Below are positions 1-4,711 of a stretch of DNA of 5,633 nt, in pieces. The notes below the pieces were generated by a model, which worked only from the letters and a program-made list of their open reading frames with translations, did not search any database and was not told the DNA's origin. Position 1 is the stretch's first letter; every line of letters begins with the position of its first letter. The position numbers and the translations under genes are program-made. This DNA comes from Accumulibacter sp. (lineage in GTDB: Bacteria > Pseudomonadota > Gammaproteobacteria > Burkholderiales > Rhodocyclaceae), in contig JAISQQ010000450.1 in assembly GCA_031274075.1 (NCBI GenBank), forward strand, positions 1 to 5,633. The letters run 5' to 3'.

Positions 1-145
1 CCATGATCGCGACCAGCTTGCCGCGGGGAATCTCCATGTCGATTCCTCCGAGGATCGGGCGATCGTCGTAGGCAAAATTGACGCCGGTAATCCTGACCAA
101 GCACTCCGCCGACACAAGGGTATCCCGAGACAAAAGATCGATCAT
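1..145 (-). CDS. ABC transporter ATP-binding protein, N-terminal fragment (MlaF-like)
   Basis: Only the first 48 codons lie in the window; the gene continues past the left edge. The visible protein starts MIDLLSRDTL, and residues 17-48 form the typical first strands of an ABC ATPase: RITGVNFAYDDRPILGGI, then EIPRGKLVAIMG, which leads into the Walker A loop just outside the window. The RGK-x-x-AIMG wording resembles MlaF/Ttg2A, the cytoplasmic ATPase of the retrograde phospholipid (Mla) transporter, better than a generic importer ATPase; that assignment is an inference from about 30 residues. The start at 145 is uncertain: the DNA before it (GAGTTATA) has only a weak Shine-Dalgarno and TATAAT overlaps the ATG, so a start slightly downstream is possible. 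The gene is divergent from the oxidoreductase at 692 and separated from it by repeats. Confidence 0.75.
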   Translation of the reverse strand, partial: MIDLLSRDTLVSAECLVRITGVNFAYDDRPILGGIDMEIPRGKLVAIM

Positions 146-207
146 TATAACTCAAGTGGCGCCGTGCCGGATCGAGCAAAAAAACCCTGGTCAAAATCGC
201 GTTCGAC

Positions 208-240
208 AATTACTGATACCTGGCATCTGATCCCTGATCC
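208..240 (-). repeat. Half copy of the heptamer-armed element (left arm only)
   Basis: Read on the minus strand, these 33 bases match 2145-2177 of the full element at 32 of 33 positions, including the irregular unit ATGCCAGG inside the heptamers. The similarity stops at AGTAATT, just before the core hairpin, so the hairpin and right arm are missing. It lies about 60 bp upstream of the ABC ATPase start. Confidence 0.8.
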
Positions 241-260
241 TTGGAAAGCCGGCTGGGTTT

Positions 261-348
261 CCTGGGAGCGCGGGGCACCAGCCCCGCAACGGCGGTGGCG
301 GTGTCATGGCGCGGCTTAAATGCGGGGCTGGTGCCCCGCGCTCCCAGG
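261..348. repeat. REP doublet (REPIN-like), GGAG type
   Basis: Two perfect 28-bp inverted arms (261-288 and 321-348) enclose a 32-nt loop. Each arm is itself a hairpin: GCGGGGC, loop ACCA, GCCCCGC at 270-287, mirrored in the right arm. GGAG sits at 265-268 directly 5' of the palindrome, as in REP sequences mobilised by RAYT (TnpA-REP) transposases. Identity of the arms suggests recent spread or strong constraint. No RAYT gene is present in the window. A weaker relative of the arm appears at 1875-1904. Confidence 0.7.
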
Positions 349-385
349 TTTTCTCTATGGAACAAGGCGCCGCCGCTTATCGACA

Positions 386-455
386 CGTCGTCCCGGCGAA
401 AGCCGGGATCCAGCTCGTTCGTCAAAATTCCTGGATTCCGGCTTGCGCGTATCGG
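386..455. repeat. dRS3-like palindromic repeat, partly decayed
   Basis: It resembles the widespread proteobacterial repeat with ATTCCCGCGAAAGCGGGAAT-type arms ending in ATCCAG. The left arm keeps a perfect hairpin, TCCCGGC, loop GAAA, GCCGGGA (391-408), followed by TCCAG. The right arm begins CTGGATTCCGGCTTGCGC (431-448) and has lost its outer pairing. The family name is from memory of similar repeats; only the inverted structure is seen directly. Confidence 0.55.
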
Positions 456-532
456 AGGACAGAAGACAGTAATATTTGCGGGCGCGAAGCGCCCGGTGAC
501 TGATCTGTCCTCTGTCCTCAGTCCTTTGTCTT
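454..532 (+). repeat. Heptamer-armed inverted element, AGGACAG arms
   Basis: The core hairpin is CGGGCGC, loop GAA, GCGCCCG (479-495). The core with its flanks, 467-507, matches 2170-2210 at about 38 of 41 positions. The left arm has two heptamers (GGAGGAC, AGAAGAC; 454-467). The right arm has CTGTCCT twice (505-518), then degenerate units CAGTCCT and TTGTCTT (519-532). The arms are roughly reverse complementary, so the whole unit can fold into one long imperfect hairpin. The arm heptamer differs completely from that of the copy at 2142-2242. Confidence 0.75.
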
Positions 533-638
533 CTGAACACCCCCAATCGTGCTCCATTTTGAGCATAATGGCCGACGCGAGGACACTTCCGCATCAGCCG
601 TGCAGGCAAGGCCGGCGGAAAGAGTCCATCCCCGGAAT

Positions 639-671
639 TTCATCGCAAAACGGCCTTGATTTTGCGATGAA
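639..671. promoter_or_regulatory. Perfect 12-bp inverted repeat before the oxidoreductase gene (operator or leader hairpin)
   Basis: TTCATCGCAAAA (639-650) and TTTTGCGATGAA (660-671) are exact reverse complements separated by 9 nt. The repeat ends 8 nt before the Shine-Dalgarno AAGGAG (680-685) of the gene at 692. It could be a dimeric repressor operator or a 5'-UTR hairpin affecting ribosome access. No run of T follows it, so it is not a standard intrinsic terminator. The bound factor is unknown. Confidence 0.55.
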
Positions 672-691
672 CCCTTGGCAAGGAGACCCTC

Positions 692-1762
692 ATGGCCCAT
701 CTGTTCGACCCCTTCATCCTGCGCGATCTCGTCCTGCGCAACCGCGTCGCCGTTCCCGCCATGTGCCAGTATTCCGCGCGCGACGGCTTGGCCGGCGACT
801 GGCATTTCGTACATTACGGCGCGCGCGCTGTCGGCGGCGCGGCGCTGATCGTCAGCGAAGCGACCGCCATCGTTCCGGAAGGCCGCATCAGCCCCGCCGA
901 TCTCGGCCTGTGGGACGACGGGCAGATCGAAGCGCTGGCGCGCATCACGCGCTTCGCGCAAGAACAGGGATGCCCGATGGCCGTGCAGCTCGCCCACGCC
1001 GGCAGGAAAGCCAGCGTGGGCCGCGGCTGGGAAGGGCAAACGCCGATTCCGCCGGAGCAAGGCGGATGGCCGCTCGTCGCGCCGTCGCCGCTGCCGTTTT
1101 CCCCTGCGCACGCCAGGCCCGCCGAACTCGACGCGGCCGGCGTCGAAGCCATCGTCGGCCAGTTCGCCGCCGCCGCGCAACGCGCGCATGCCGCGGGGTT
1201 TTCGGCGGTCGAAATCCATGCCGCGCACGGCTACCTGCTGCACCAATTTCTCTCGCCGCTGAGCAACCAGCGCGCCGACGGCTATGGCGGCAGCTTCGCC
1301 AATCGCACACGGCTGCTCGTCGAGGTAGTCGACGCGGTGCGCGCGGCATGGCCGGATCGCCTGCCGCTGATCGTGCGCCTGTCGGCGACCGACTGGGTCG
1401 ACGGCGGCTGGACGCCGGGGGAGACGGTCGCCTTGTGCCGCGTGCTGAAAACGCGCGGCGTCGACCTGATCAACGTATCGACCGGCGGCCTCGTGCCGGA
1501 AGCGAAGATTCCAACCGGCCCCGGTTTCCAGACCGAATTCGCCGAACAGGTGCGGCGCGAAGCGGATATCCCAAGCGCCGCCGTCGGCCTGATCACCGCG
1601 CCGGCGCAGGCCGATCACATCATCCGCAGCGGCCAGGCCGACATAGTCCTGCTCGGCCGCGAAATCCTGCGCAATCCCTACTGGCCGATGACCGCCGCGC
1701 AAGAACTCGGCCAAGCCGCCGCCTGGCCCCCGCAATATCAGCGCGCCGCGCCGGTCAGATGA
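692..1762 (+). CDS. Old Yellow Enzyme family NADH:flavin oxidoreductase (YqjM-like)
   Basis: This 356-residue protein is a full-length FMN-dependent ene-reductase of the YqjM (thermophilic-like) OYE class, a single TIM barrel that reduces activated C=C bonds using NAD(P)H. Recognisable landmarks are PAMCQYSA with the redox-tuning Cys25 and Tyr27; QLAHAGRKA (99-107) at the flavin; EIHAAHGYLLHQFLSPLSNQR (in 174-194) with substrate-binding His176 and His179 and Tyr181; IVRLSATDW with Arg229; VGLIT (298-302); and LGREILRNPYW with phosphate-binding Arg323. The C-terminal PPQYQR (Arg351) corresponds to the arginine finger that YqjM donates to the neighbouring subunit. The start is well supported by AAGGAG at 680-685, 6 nt before ATG. 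It appears to be a single-gene unit, convergent with the aldo/keto reductase. The physiological substrate cannot be read from sequence; xenobiotic or electrophile reduction is the family's usual role. Confidence 0.93.
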   Translation: MAHLFDPFILRDLVLRNRVAVPAMCQYSARDGLAGDWHFVHYGARAVGGAALIVSEATAIVPEGRISPADLGLWDDGQIEALARITRFAQEQGCPMAVQLAHAGRKASVGRGWEGQTPIPPEQGGWPLVAPSPLPFSPAHARPAELDAAGVEAIVGQFAAAAQRAHAAGFSAVEIHAAHGYLLHQFLSPLSNQRADGYGGSFANRTRLLVEVVDAVRAAWPDRLPLIVRLSATDWVDGGWTPGETVALCRVLKTRGVDLINVSTGGLVPEAKIPTGPGFQTEFAEQVRREADIPSAAVGLITAPAQADHIIRSGQADIVLLGREILRNPYWPMTAAQELGQAAAWPPQYQRAAPVR

Positions 1763-1766
1763 CGGG

Positions 1767-1804
1767 GTCAGGGATCAGGGATCAGGAATCAGGAATCAGG
1801 GATC
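1767..1804 (+). repeat. Heptamer array, outer left arm of the interrupted element
   Basis: Five heptamers in register (GTCAGGG, ATCAGGG, ATCAGGA, ATCAGGA, ATCAGGG) plus ATC start 4 nt after the oxidoreductase stop codon. The array continues in phase at 2150 once the 337-bp insertion and one copy of the 8-bp duplication are removed, so this is best read as the severed outer part of the element at 2142-2242. Confidence 0.8.
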
Positions 1805-2141
1805 AGAAGCTGTTCACGATCTTTTCTGGGAACGCGCCAGGGCCATTGCACTGATGTGGCGTCGTGGTGATTTTCCTGGGGCGCGGGTCTCCGGTCCGCC
1901 TGGGCATTGGCGCCAAACCGTTGGCGCCCCCGTAGGGCGGGAAAGCGAAGCGCCTCCCGCCGGTCCTTCTCTCCGGCGGCATCGCCGCCGCTCATCGTCT
2001 TCAACAGCCTTTGAATTCATGCGGCGCGTTGCGCCGGGGAATGGATCGGCGGGAGGCGCTGCGCTTTCCCGCCCTACCGAACCGTCGCTGTTTTCACGCA
2101 CACCGGTCGACTTGTACAAGAGAAGATCGTGAACAGGTTCT
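1805..2141. mobile_element. 337-bp non-autonomous element with 23-bp terminal inverted repeats (MITE-like)
   Basis: The ends at 1805-1827 and 2119-2141 are inverted repeats matching at 21 of 23 positions (shared block CTGTTCACGATCTT). The eight bases before it (CAGGGATC, 1797-1804) are repeated exactly after it (2142-2149), as expected for a target-site duplication. Because the target is a 7-bp tandem array, a chance 8-bp match is easy. However, removing exactly one copy restores the heptamer register. Inside are a hairpin GGCGCCAA, loop ACCG, TTGGCGCC (1909-1928), an inverted REP pair, and short GC-rich hairpins (1974-1990, 2022-2036). It encodes no transposase, so mobility would need enzymes from elsewhere. 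I cannot assign an IS family to these ends. Confidence 0.65.
1932..2077. repeat. REP doublet (REPIN-like), GTAG type
   Basis: Two 30-bp REP sequences in inverted orientation (1932-1961 on +, 2048-2077 on -) match at 29 of 30 positions. Each begins with GTAG, the tetranucleotide typical of RAYT-associated REPs, followed by an imperfect palindrome: a 7-bp outer stem GGCGGGA/TCCCGCC, a small internal loop, and an inner GCG/CGC stem. The pair is nested inside the TIR-bounded element, which is an unusual location and may be how this REPIN travelled. Confidence 0.7.
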
Positions 2142-2242
2142 CAGGGATCAGGGATCAGATGCCAGGGATCAGTAATTCTTGCGGGCGCGAAGCGCCCGGT
2201 AACTGATCTGATACCTGATACCTGATACCTGATACCTGAATC
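2142..2242 (+). repeat. Heptamer-armed inverted element, ATCAGGG/CTGATAC arms, with core hairpin
   Basis: The inner left arm (2142-2170) holds ATCAGGG-type units with one irregular stretch. The core hairpin is CGGGCGC, loop GAA, GCGCCCG (2182-2198), bounded by ATCAGTAA and TAACTGAT, which pair imperfectly. The right arm (2208-2242) has CTGATAC four times and then CTGAATC, whose last bases overlap the stop codon of the aldo/keto reductase (2241-2243). Left and right arms pair at about 6 of 7 positions per unit, so the restored element (with 1767-1804) would make a long hairpin spanning the whole convergent gap. It might terminate transcription from both sides, but it lacks classic T-tracts. 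Confidence 0.75.
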
Positions 2243-3074
2243 ACAGCATTTCGAGCGGCGTCGCCCGGCTCGGCGGCGGGAACAGGCGGTCGAGTTCGGC
2301 CAGGGTTTCGGCGTCGAGCGGGCATTCGAGCGCGGCGAAGTTTTCCTCGACGTGGGCGCGGTTCGAGGTCTTGGGAATGGCGATCAACTGATTGCGGCGA
2401 AGCAGCCAGGCCAGCGCCAGTTGCGCCGGCGTCGCGCCACGCTCTTCCGCCAGGGCGCGCAGGCCGGAATGACGCAGCAGGCGCGCCTGCTCGATCGGCG
2501 AATAGGCCATCAGCGGAATCCTGCGTTCTTCGCACCACGGCAGCAGGTTCCATTCGACACCACGGCGGGAGAGGTTGTAGAGCACCTGGTTGACGGCCAC
2601 CTGGCTTCCTTGCGGCGTTTCGACGAGTTCCGCCATGTCGCCCGGATCGAGGTTGCTGACGCCCCAGTGCCGTATCTTGCCCTGCGCCTGCAGGCGATGG
2701 AAAGTGTCGACGGTTTCCGCCAGCGGCACGCCGCCGCGCCAGTGCAGGAGATAGAGGTCGAGACGGTCGACGCCCAGGCGCTTCAGGCTGCGCTCGCAGG
2801 CGGCCGGCATTTCCTTGCGGCCGGCATGGTGCGGATAGACCTTGCTGACCAGGAATACGCGCTCGCGGCGGCCGCGGATGGCTTCGCCGACCAGCCGCTC
2901 GGAAGCGCCGTCGCCGTACATCTCGGCGGTATCGATCAGCGACATGCCCAGATCGACGCCGTGTTGCAGCGCGGCGATCTCTTCGGCGCGCGAGGCGCGG
3001 TCGTCGCCGATCATCCAAGTGCCCATGCCCAGGGCCGGAACCTGTTCCCCTTGCGGCAAAGTGACGTATTTCAT
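2241..3074 (-). CDS. Aldo/keto reductase, YeaE-like
   Basis: This 277-residue cytoplasmic NAD(P)H-dependent carbonyl reductase has a TIM barrel with the complete AKR catalytic tetrad: Asp48 and Tyr53 (LIDTAEMYGDG), Lys78 (FLVSKVYPHHAG) and His111 (DLYLLHWRG). Cofactor-site residues follow: Asn141 in WGVSNL, Gln163 in VNQVLYN, AYSPIEQA (190-197) and IPKTSN (233-238). The LIDTAEMY, LVSKVYP and NLLPWCEE wording closely recalls E. coli YeaE, a methylglyoxal reductase, so a small-aldehyde or ketoaldehyde role is likely but unproven. The ATG at 3074 has GGAG at 3085-3088, spacing 10, and that Shine-Dalgarno lies inside a dispersed repeat. The gene follows the glycerate kinase by 122 bp on the same strand; cotranscription is possible. 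Its stop codon is overlapped by the heptamer array. Confidence 0.92.
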   Translation of the reverse strand: MKYVTLPQGEQVPALGMGTWMIGDDRASRAEEIAALQHGVDLGMSLIDTAEMYGDGASERLVGEAIRGRRERVFLVSKVYPHHAGRKEMPAACERSLKRLGVDRLDLYLLHWRGGVPLAETVDTFHRLQAQGKIRHWGVSNLDPGDMAELVETPQGSQVAVNQVLYNLSRRGVEWNLLPWCEERRIPLMAYSPIEQARLLRHSGLRALAEERGATPAQLALAWLLRRNQLIAIPKTSNRAHVEENFAALECPLDAETLAELDRLFPPPSRATPLEML

Positions 3075-3187
3075 CGCAAACTGACTCCGGTTGAAAAACC
3101 TACCCCTTCAGGGGAATAATCAGGCGTGGGAGAGGCGCGGGCTCTTCCATGCCGTTTCGTCCGGCTATGCTGGACGCGGATTGAAAC
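3075..3187 (-). repeat. Inverted repeat flanking the glycerate kinase gene, copy A
   Basis: The minus strand here aligns with the plus strand at 4482-4590 along its whole length, roughly three quarters identical with a few 1-2 nt gaps. Copy A ends directly at the start codon of the aldo/keto reductase and supplies its Shine-Dalgarno; its other end is 9 nt from the glycerate kinase stop. Read on the plus strand it holds hairpins CCCC-TTCA-GGGG (3103-3114), a weak middle stem (3130-3149), and CGTCCGGC-TAT-GCTGGACG (3158-3176), then ends GGATTGAAAC. The repeat family is unknown to me. Confidence 0.75.
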
Positions 3188-3196
3188 AGGGTGCGC

Positions 3197-4465
3197 TCAT
3201 CGATCATCGATCAGGATCGCCCGGAAGTCGTTGACGTTGGTCAGCGTCGGCCCGGTGACGATCGCGTCGTCCAAGGCGCCGAAGAATCCGTGGCCGTCGT
3301 TGTCCGCCAGCGCGTCCCTGGGACGGATGCCTTGCTCCCAGGCCCGCCGCAGCGAGTCCGGCGCGAGATACGCGCCGGCGATCTCTTCGACGCCGTCCAC
3401 CCCGTCGGTATCGCCGGCCAGGGCGTAGACCCCGGGCAGGCCGTCGAGGGCGACGCCCAGCGCGAGCAGGAATTCGACGTTGCGCCCGCCTCGCCCCTTG
3501 CCGCGCAGAGTAACTGTCGTCTCGCCGCCGGAGAGCAGCACGCAGGGGGCGGAAAACGGCTGCCGCCGCGTGGCGACCTGGCGCGCCAGCCCGGCCATCA
3601 CCTTGCCGACGTCGCGCGCCTCGCCTTCGATGGCGTCGCCGAGAATGTAGGGCGTGACGCCGGCCGCCCGCGCCGCTTCGGCGGCGGCTTCCAGCGCGGC
3701 TTGCGGCGTGGTGATGAGCCGCGTTTCGGCGCGCGCCAGCCGGGGATCGCCGGGCTTGACCGATTCGCCGCGACCGCTGGACAGGGCGTCCAAGGCGCTC
3801 GCCGGCAGGCTCATCCCGTAGCGCTTCACCAGCGCCAGGGCGTCGGCGCAGCTCGTCGGATCGGCCACGGTCGGCCCCGAGGCGATGTCCATCGGATTGT
3901 CGCCGGGAACGTCGGAGATGAGCAGCGTGAGCACGCGCGCCGGGTGGCAGGCGGCGGCCAGGCGTCCGCCCTTGATCGCCGAAAGGTGGCGGCGAATGGT
4001 GTTCATTTCGCGGATCGTCGCGCCCGAGCGAAGCAACTCATTGTTCACCGCCTGTTTGTCCGCCAGCGTGATGCCGTCGAGCGGCAGGGTGAGCAGCGCC
4101 GAGCCACCGCCGGAGACGAGGCAGACGACGGTGTCGTCCGCCGTCAGACCGCCGACCGCGCCGAGAATCCGCCGCGAGGCCGCGAGACCGGCCGGGTCCG
4201 GCACCGGGTGCGCCGCTTCGATGATTTCGATGCGCCGGCAGGGCACCTGGTAACCGTAGCGCGTCAGCACGACGCCGCTGAGCGGGCCGGGCCAGGCGTC
4301 TTCAAACGCCCGCGCCATCGCCGCCGAAGCCTTGCCCGCGCCGATGACGATGAGCCGTCCCCGCGGCGCCTCGGGCAGGAATTTCGGAAGGCAGCGCGCC
4401 GGCTGCGCGGCCTTGATCGCCACCTCGAACAGGCGGCGCAGGAATTCGCGGGGGGTCGGGATCAT
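3197..4465 (-). CDS. ttuD: Glycerate 2-kinase, MOFRL family
   Basis: This 422-residue protein is a type II glycerate kinase (DUF4147 N-terminal domain plus C-terminal MOFRL domain), which phosphorylates D-glycerate with ATP to 2-phosphoglycerate in the cytoplasm. Visible signatures: VIGAGKAS with Lys45; LVSGGGSALL (116-125); NTIRRHLSAIKGGRLA (155-170); ISDVPGDNPMDIASGPTV (183-200); GGETTVTLRGKGRGGRN (313-329) with Arg325, matching the known catalytic Lys and Arg of characterised members; GDTDGVDG (351-358); and TGPTLTNVNDFRAILI near the end. Length is normal and no key motif is broken. GGAG at 4474-4477 precedes the ATG by 8 nt. It follows tartronate semialdehyde reductase, the enzyme that makes its substrate, on the same strand. 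Both ends are closely bracketed by inverted copies of a ~110-bp repeat. The symbols glxK, gckA and ttuD are all used for this family, so the symbol is tentative. Confidence 0.94.
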   Translation of the reverse strand: MIPTPREFLRRLFEVAIKAAQPARCLPKFLPEAPRGRLIVIGAGKASAAMARAFEDAWPGPLSGVVLTRYGYQVPCRRIEIIEAAHPVPDPAGLAASRRILGAVGGLTADDTVVCLVSGGGSALLTLPLDGITLADKQAVNNELLRSGATIREMNTIRRHLSAIKGGRLAAACHPARVLTLLISDVPGDNPMDIASGPTVADPTSCADALALVKRYGMSLPASALDALSSGRGESVKPGDPRLARAETRLITTPQAALEAAAEAARAAGVTPYILGDAIEGEARDVGKVMAGLARQVATRRQPFSAPCVLLSGGETTVTLRGKGRGGRNVEFLLALGVALDGLPGVYALAGDTDGVDGVEEIAGAYLAPDSLRRAWEQGIRPRDALADNDGHGFFGALDDAIVTGPTLTNVNDFRAILIDDR

Positions 4466-4481
4466 GCGGGGTTCTCCGGAT

Positions 4482-4590
4482 GTTTCAATCCACGTCCGGC
4501 AGGCCGGACGAAAGCACGGAAGGGCTTACGCCCCTCCCGCGCAAGATTATCCCCCTGAAGGGAGAGGTTTCCAAGCGGAGTCGGTTTTTG
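4482..4590 (+). repeat. Inverted repeat flanking the glycerate kinase gene, copy B
   Basis: This is the partner of 3075-3187 in opposite orientation, starting 16 nt upstream of the glycerate kinase start codon and so probably in that gene's leader. It contains CGTCCGGC, AG, GCCGGACG (4493-4510), a second stem GGAAGGGC, TTAC, GCCCCTCC (4518-4537, one mismatch on this strand but a G-U pair on the other), and the CCCTGAAGGG hairpin (4553-4562). Its first 13 bases, GTTTCAATCCACG, are the same as the end of many type I CRISPR repeats. No second repeat follows at spacer distance, so it is not an array. Confidence 0.75.
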
Positions 4591-4600
4591 ATGAGGAAGG

Positions 4601-4633
4601 GGTGAAACGCCAAAGGATATTCCACGTTTCACC
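4601..4633. other. 9-bp hairpin in the reductase-kinase gap
   Basis: GGTGAAACG (4601-4609) and CGTTTCACC (4625-4633) pair perfectly around a 15-nt loop. It lies downstream of the tartronate semialdehyde reductase and upstream of the glycerate kinase. No T-tract follows it on the minus strand, so an RNA-processing or stability role is as plausible as termination. The rest of 4634-4711 shows nothing I can name. Confidence 0.4.
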
Positions 4634-4711
4634 TTTCACTCAATCACTTTTTACGGCGTAGCCATCAGGGCCGAAATTCCGTTTTTCCCATCCTCTGAAT
4701 GCGGGCAGGCA

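Noticed and set aside
554..571. CCATTTTGAGCATAATGG as an operator or promoter for the oxidoreductase gene.
   Set aside because: Only 5-bp arms pair, and no -35 box sits at proper spacing from ATAATG; too weak to annotate.
241..1854. A 537-codon plus-strand frame and a 405-codon minus-strand frame (518-1735) over the oxidoreductase gene.
   Set aside because: Both are Arg-rich or Arg/Ala/Gly-rich shadow frames that run through intergenic repeats; the frame from 692 has the complete OYE motif set and a good ribosome site.
1854..2132. A 92-codon frame inside the 337-bp element as a possible encoded protein.
   Set aside because: It is a translation of the REP palindromes, with the same peptide words mirrored in the opposite frame, and has no ribosome site.
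4482..4514. A CRISPR array at the repeat with the GTTTCAATCCACG end.
   Set aside because: No second repeat lies within spacer distance on either side, and the only relative is 1.3 kb away in inverted orientation.
3191..4558. A 455-codon open frame on the plus strand opposite the glycerate kinase gene.
   Set aside because: It is longer than the kinase frame but low-complexity and rich in Arg, Gly and Gln, with no recognisable motif. The minus-strand frame has every kinase signature. High GC content explains the long antisense frame.
4653..4690. An intrinsic terminator after the tartronate semialdehyde reductase gene.
   Set aside because: The ACGG/CCGT stem is short and interrupted, and the T-run that follows it is on the plus strand, the wrong direction for this minus-strand gene.
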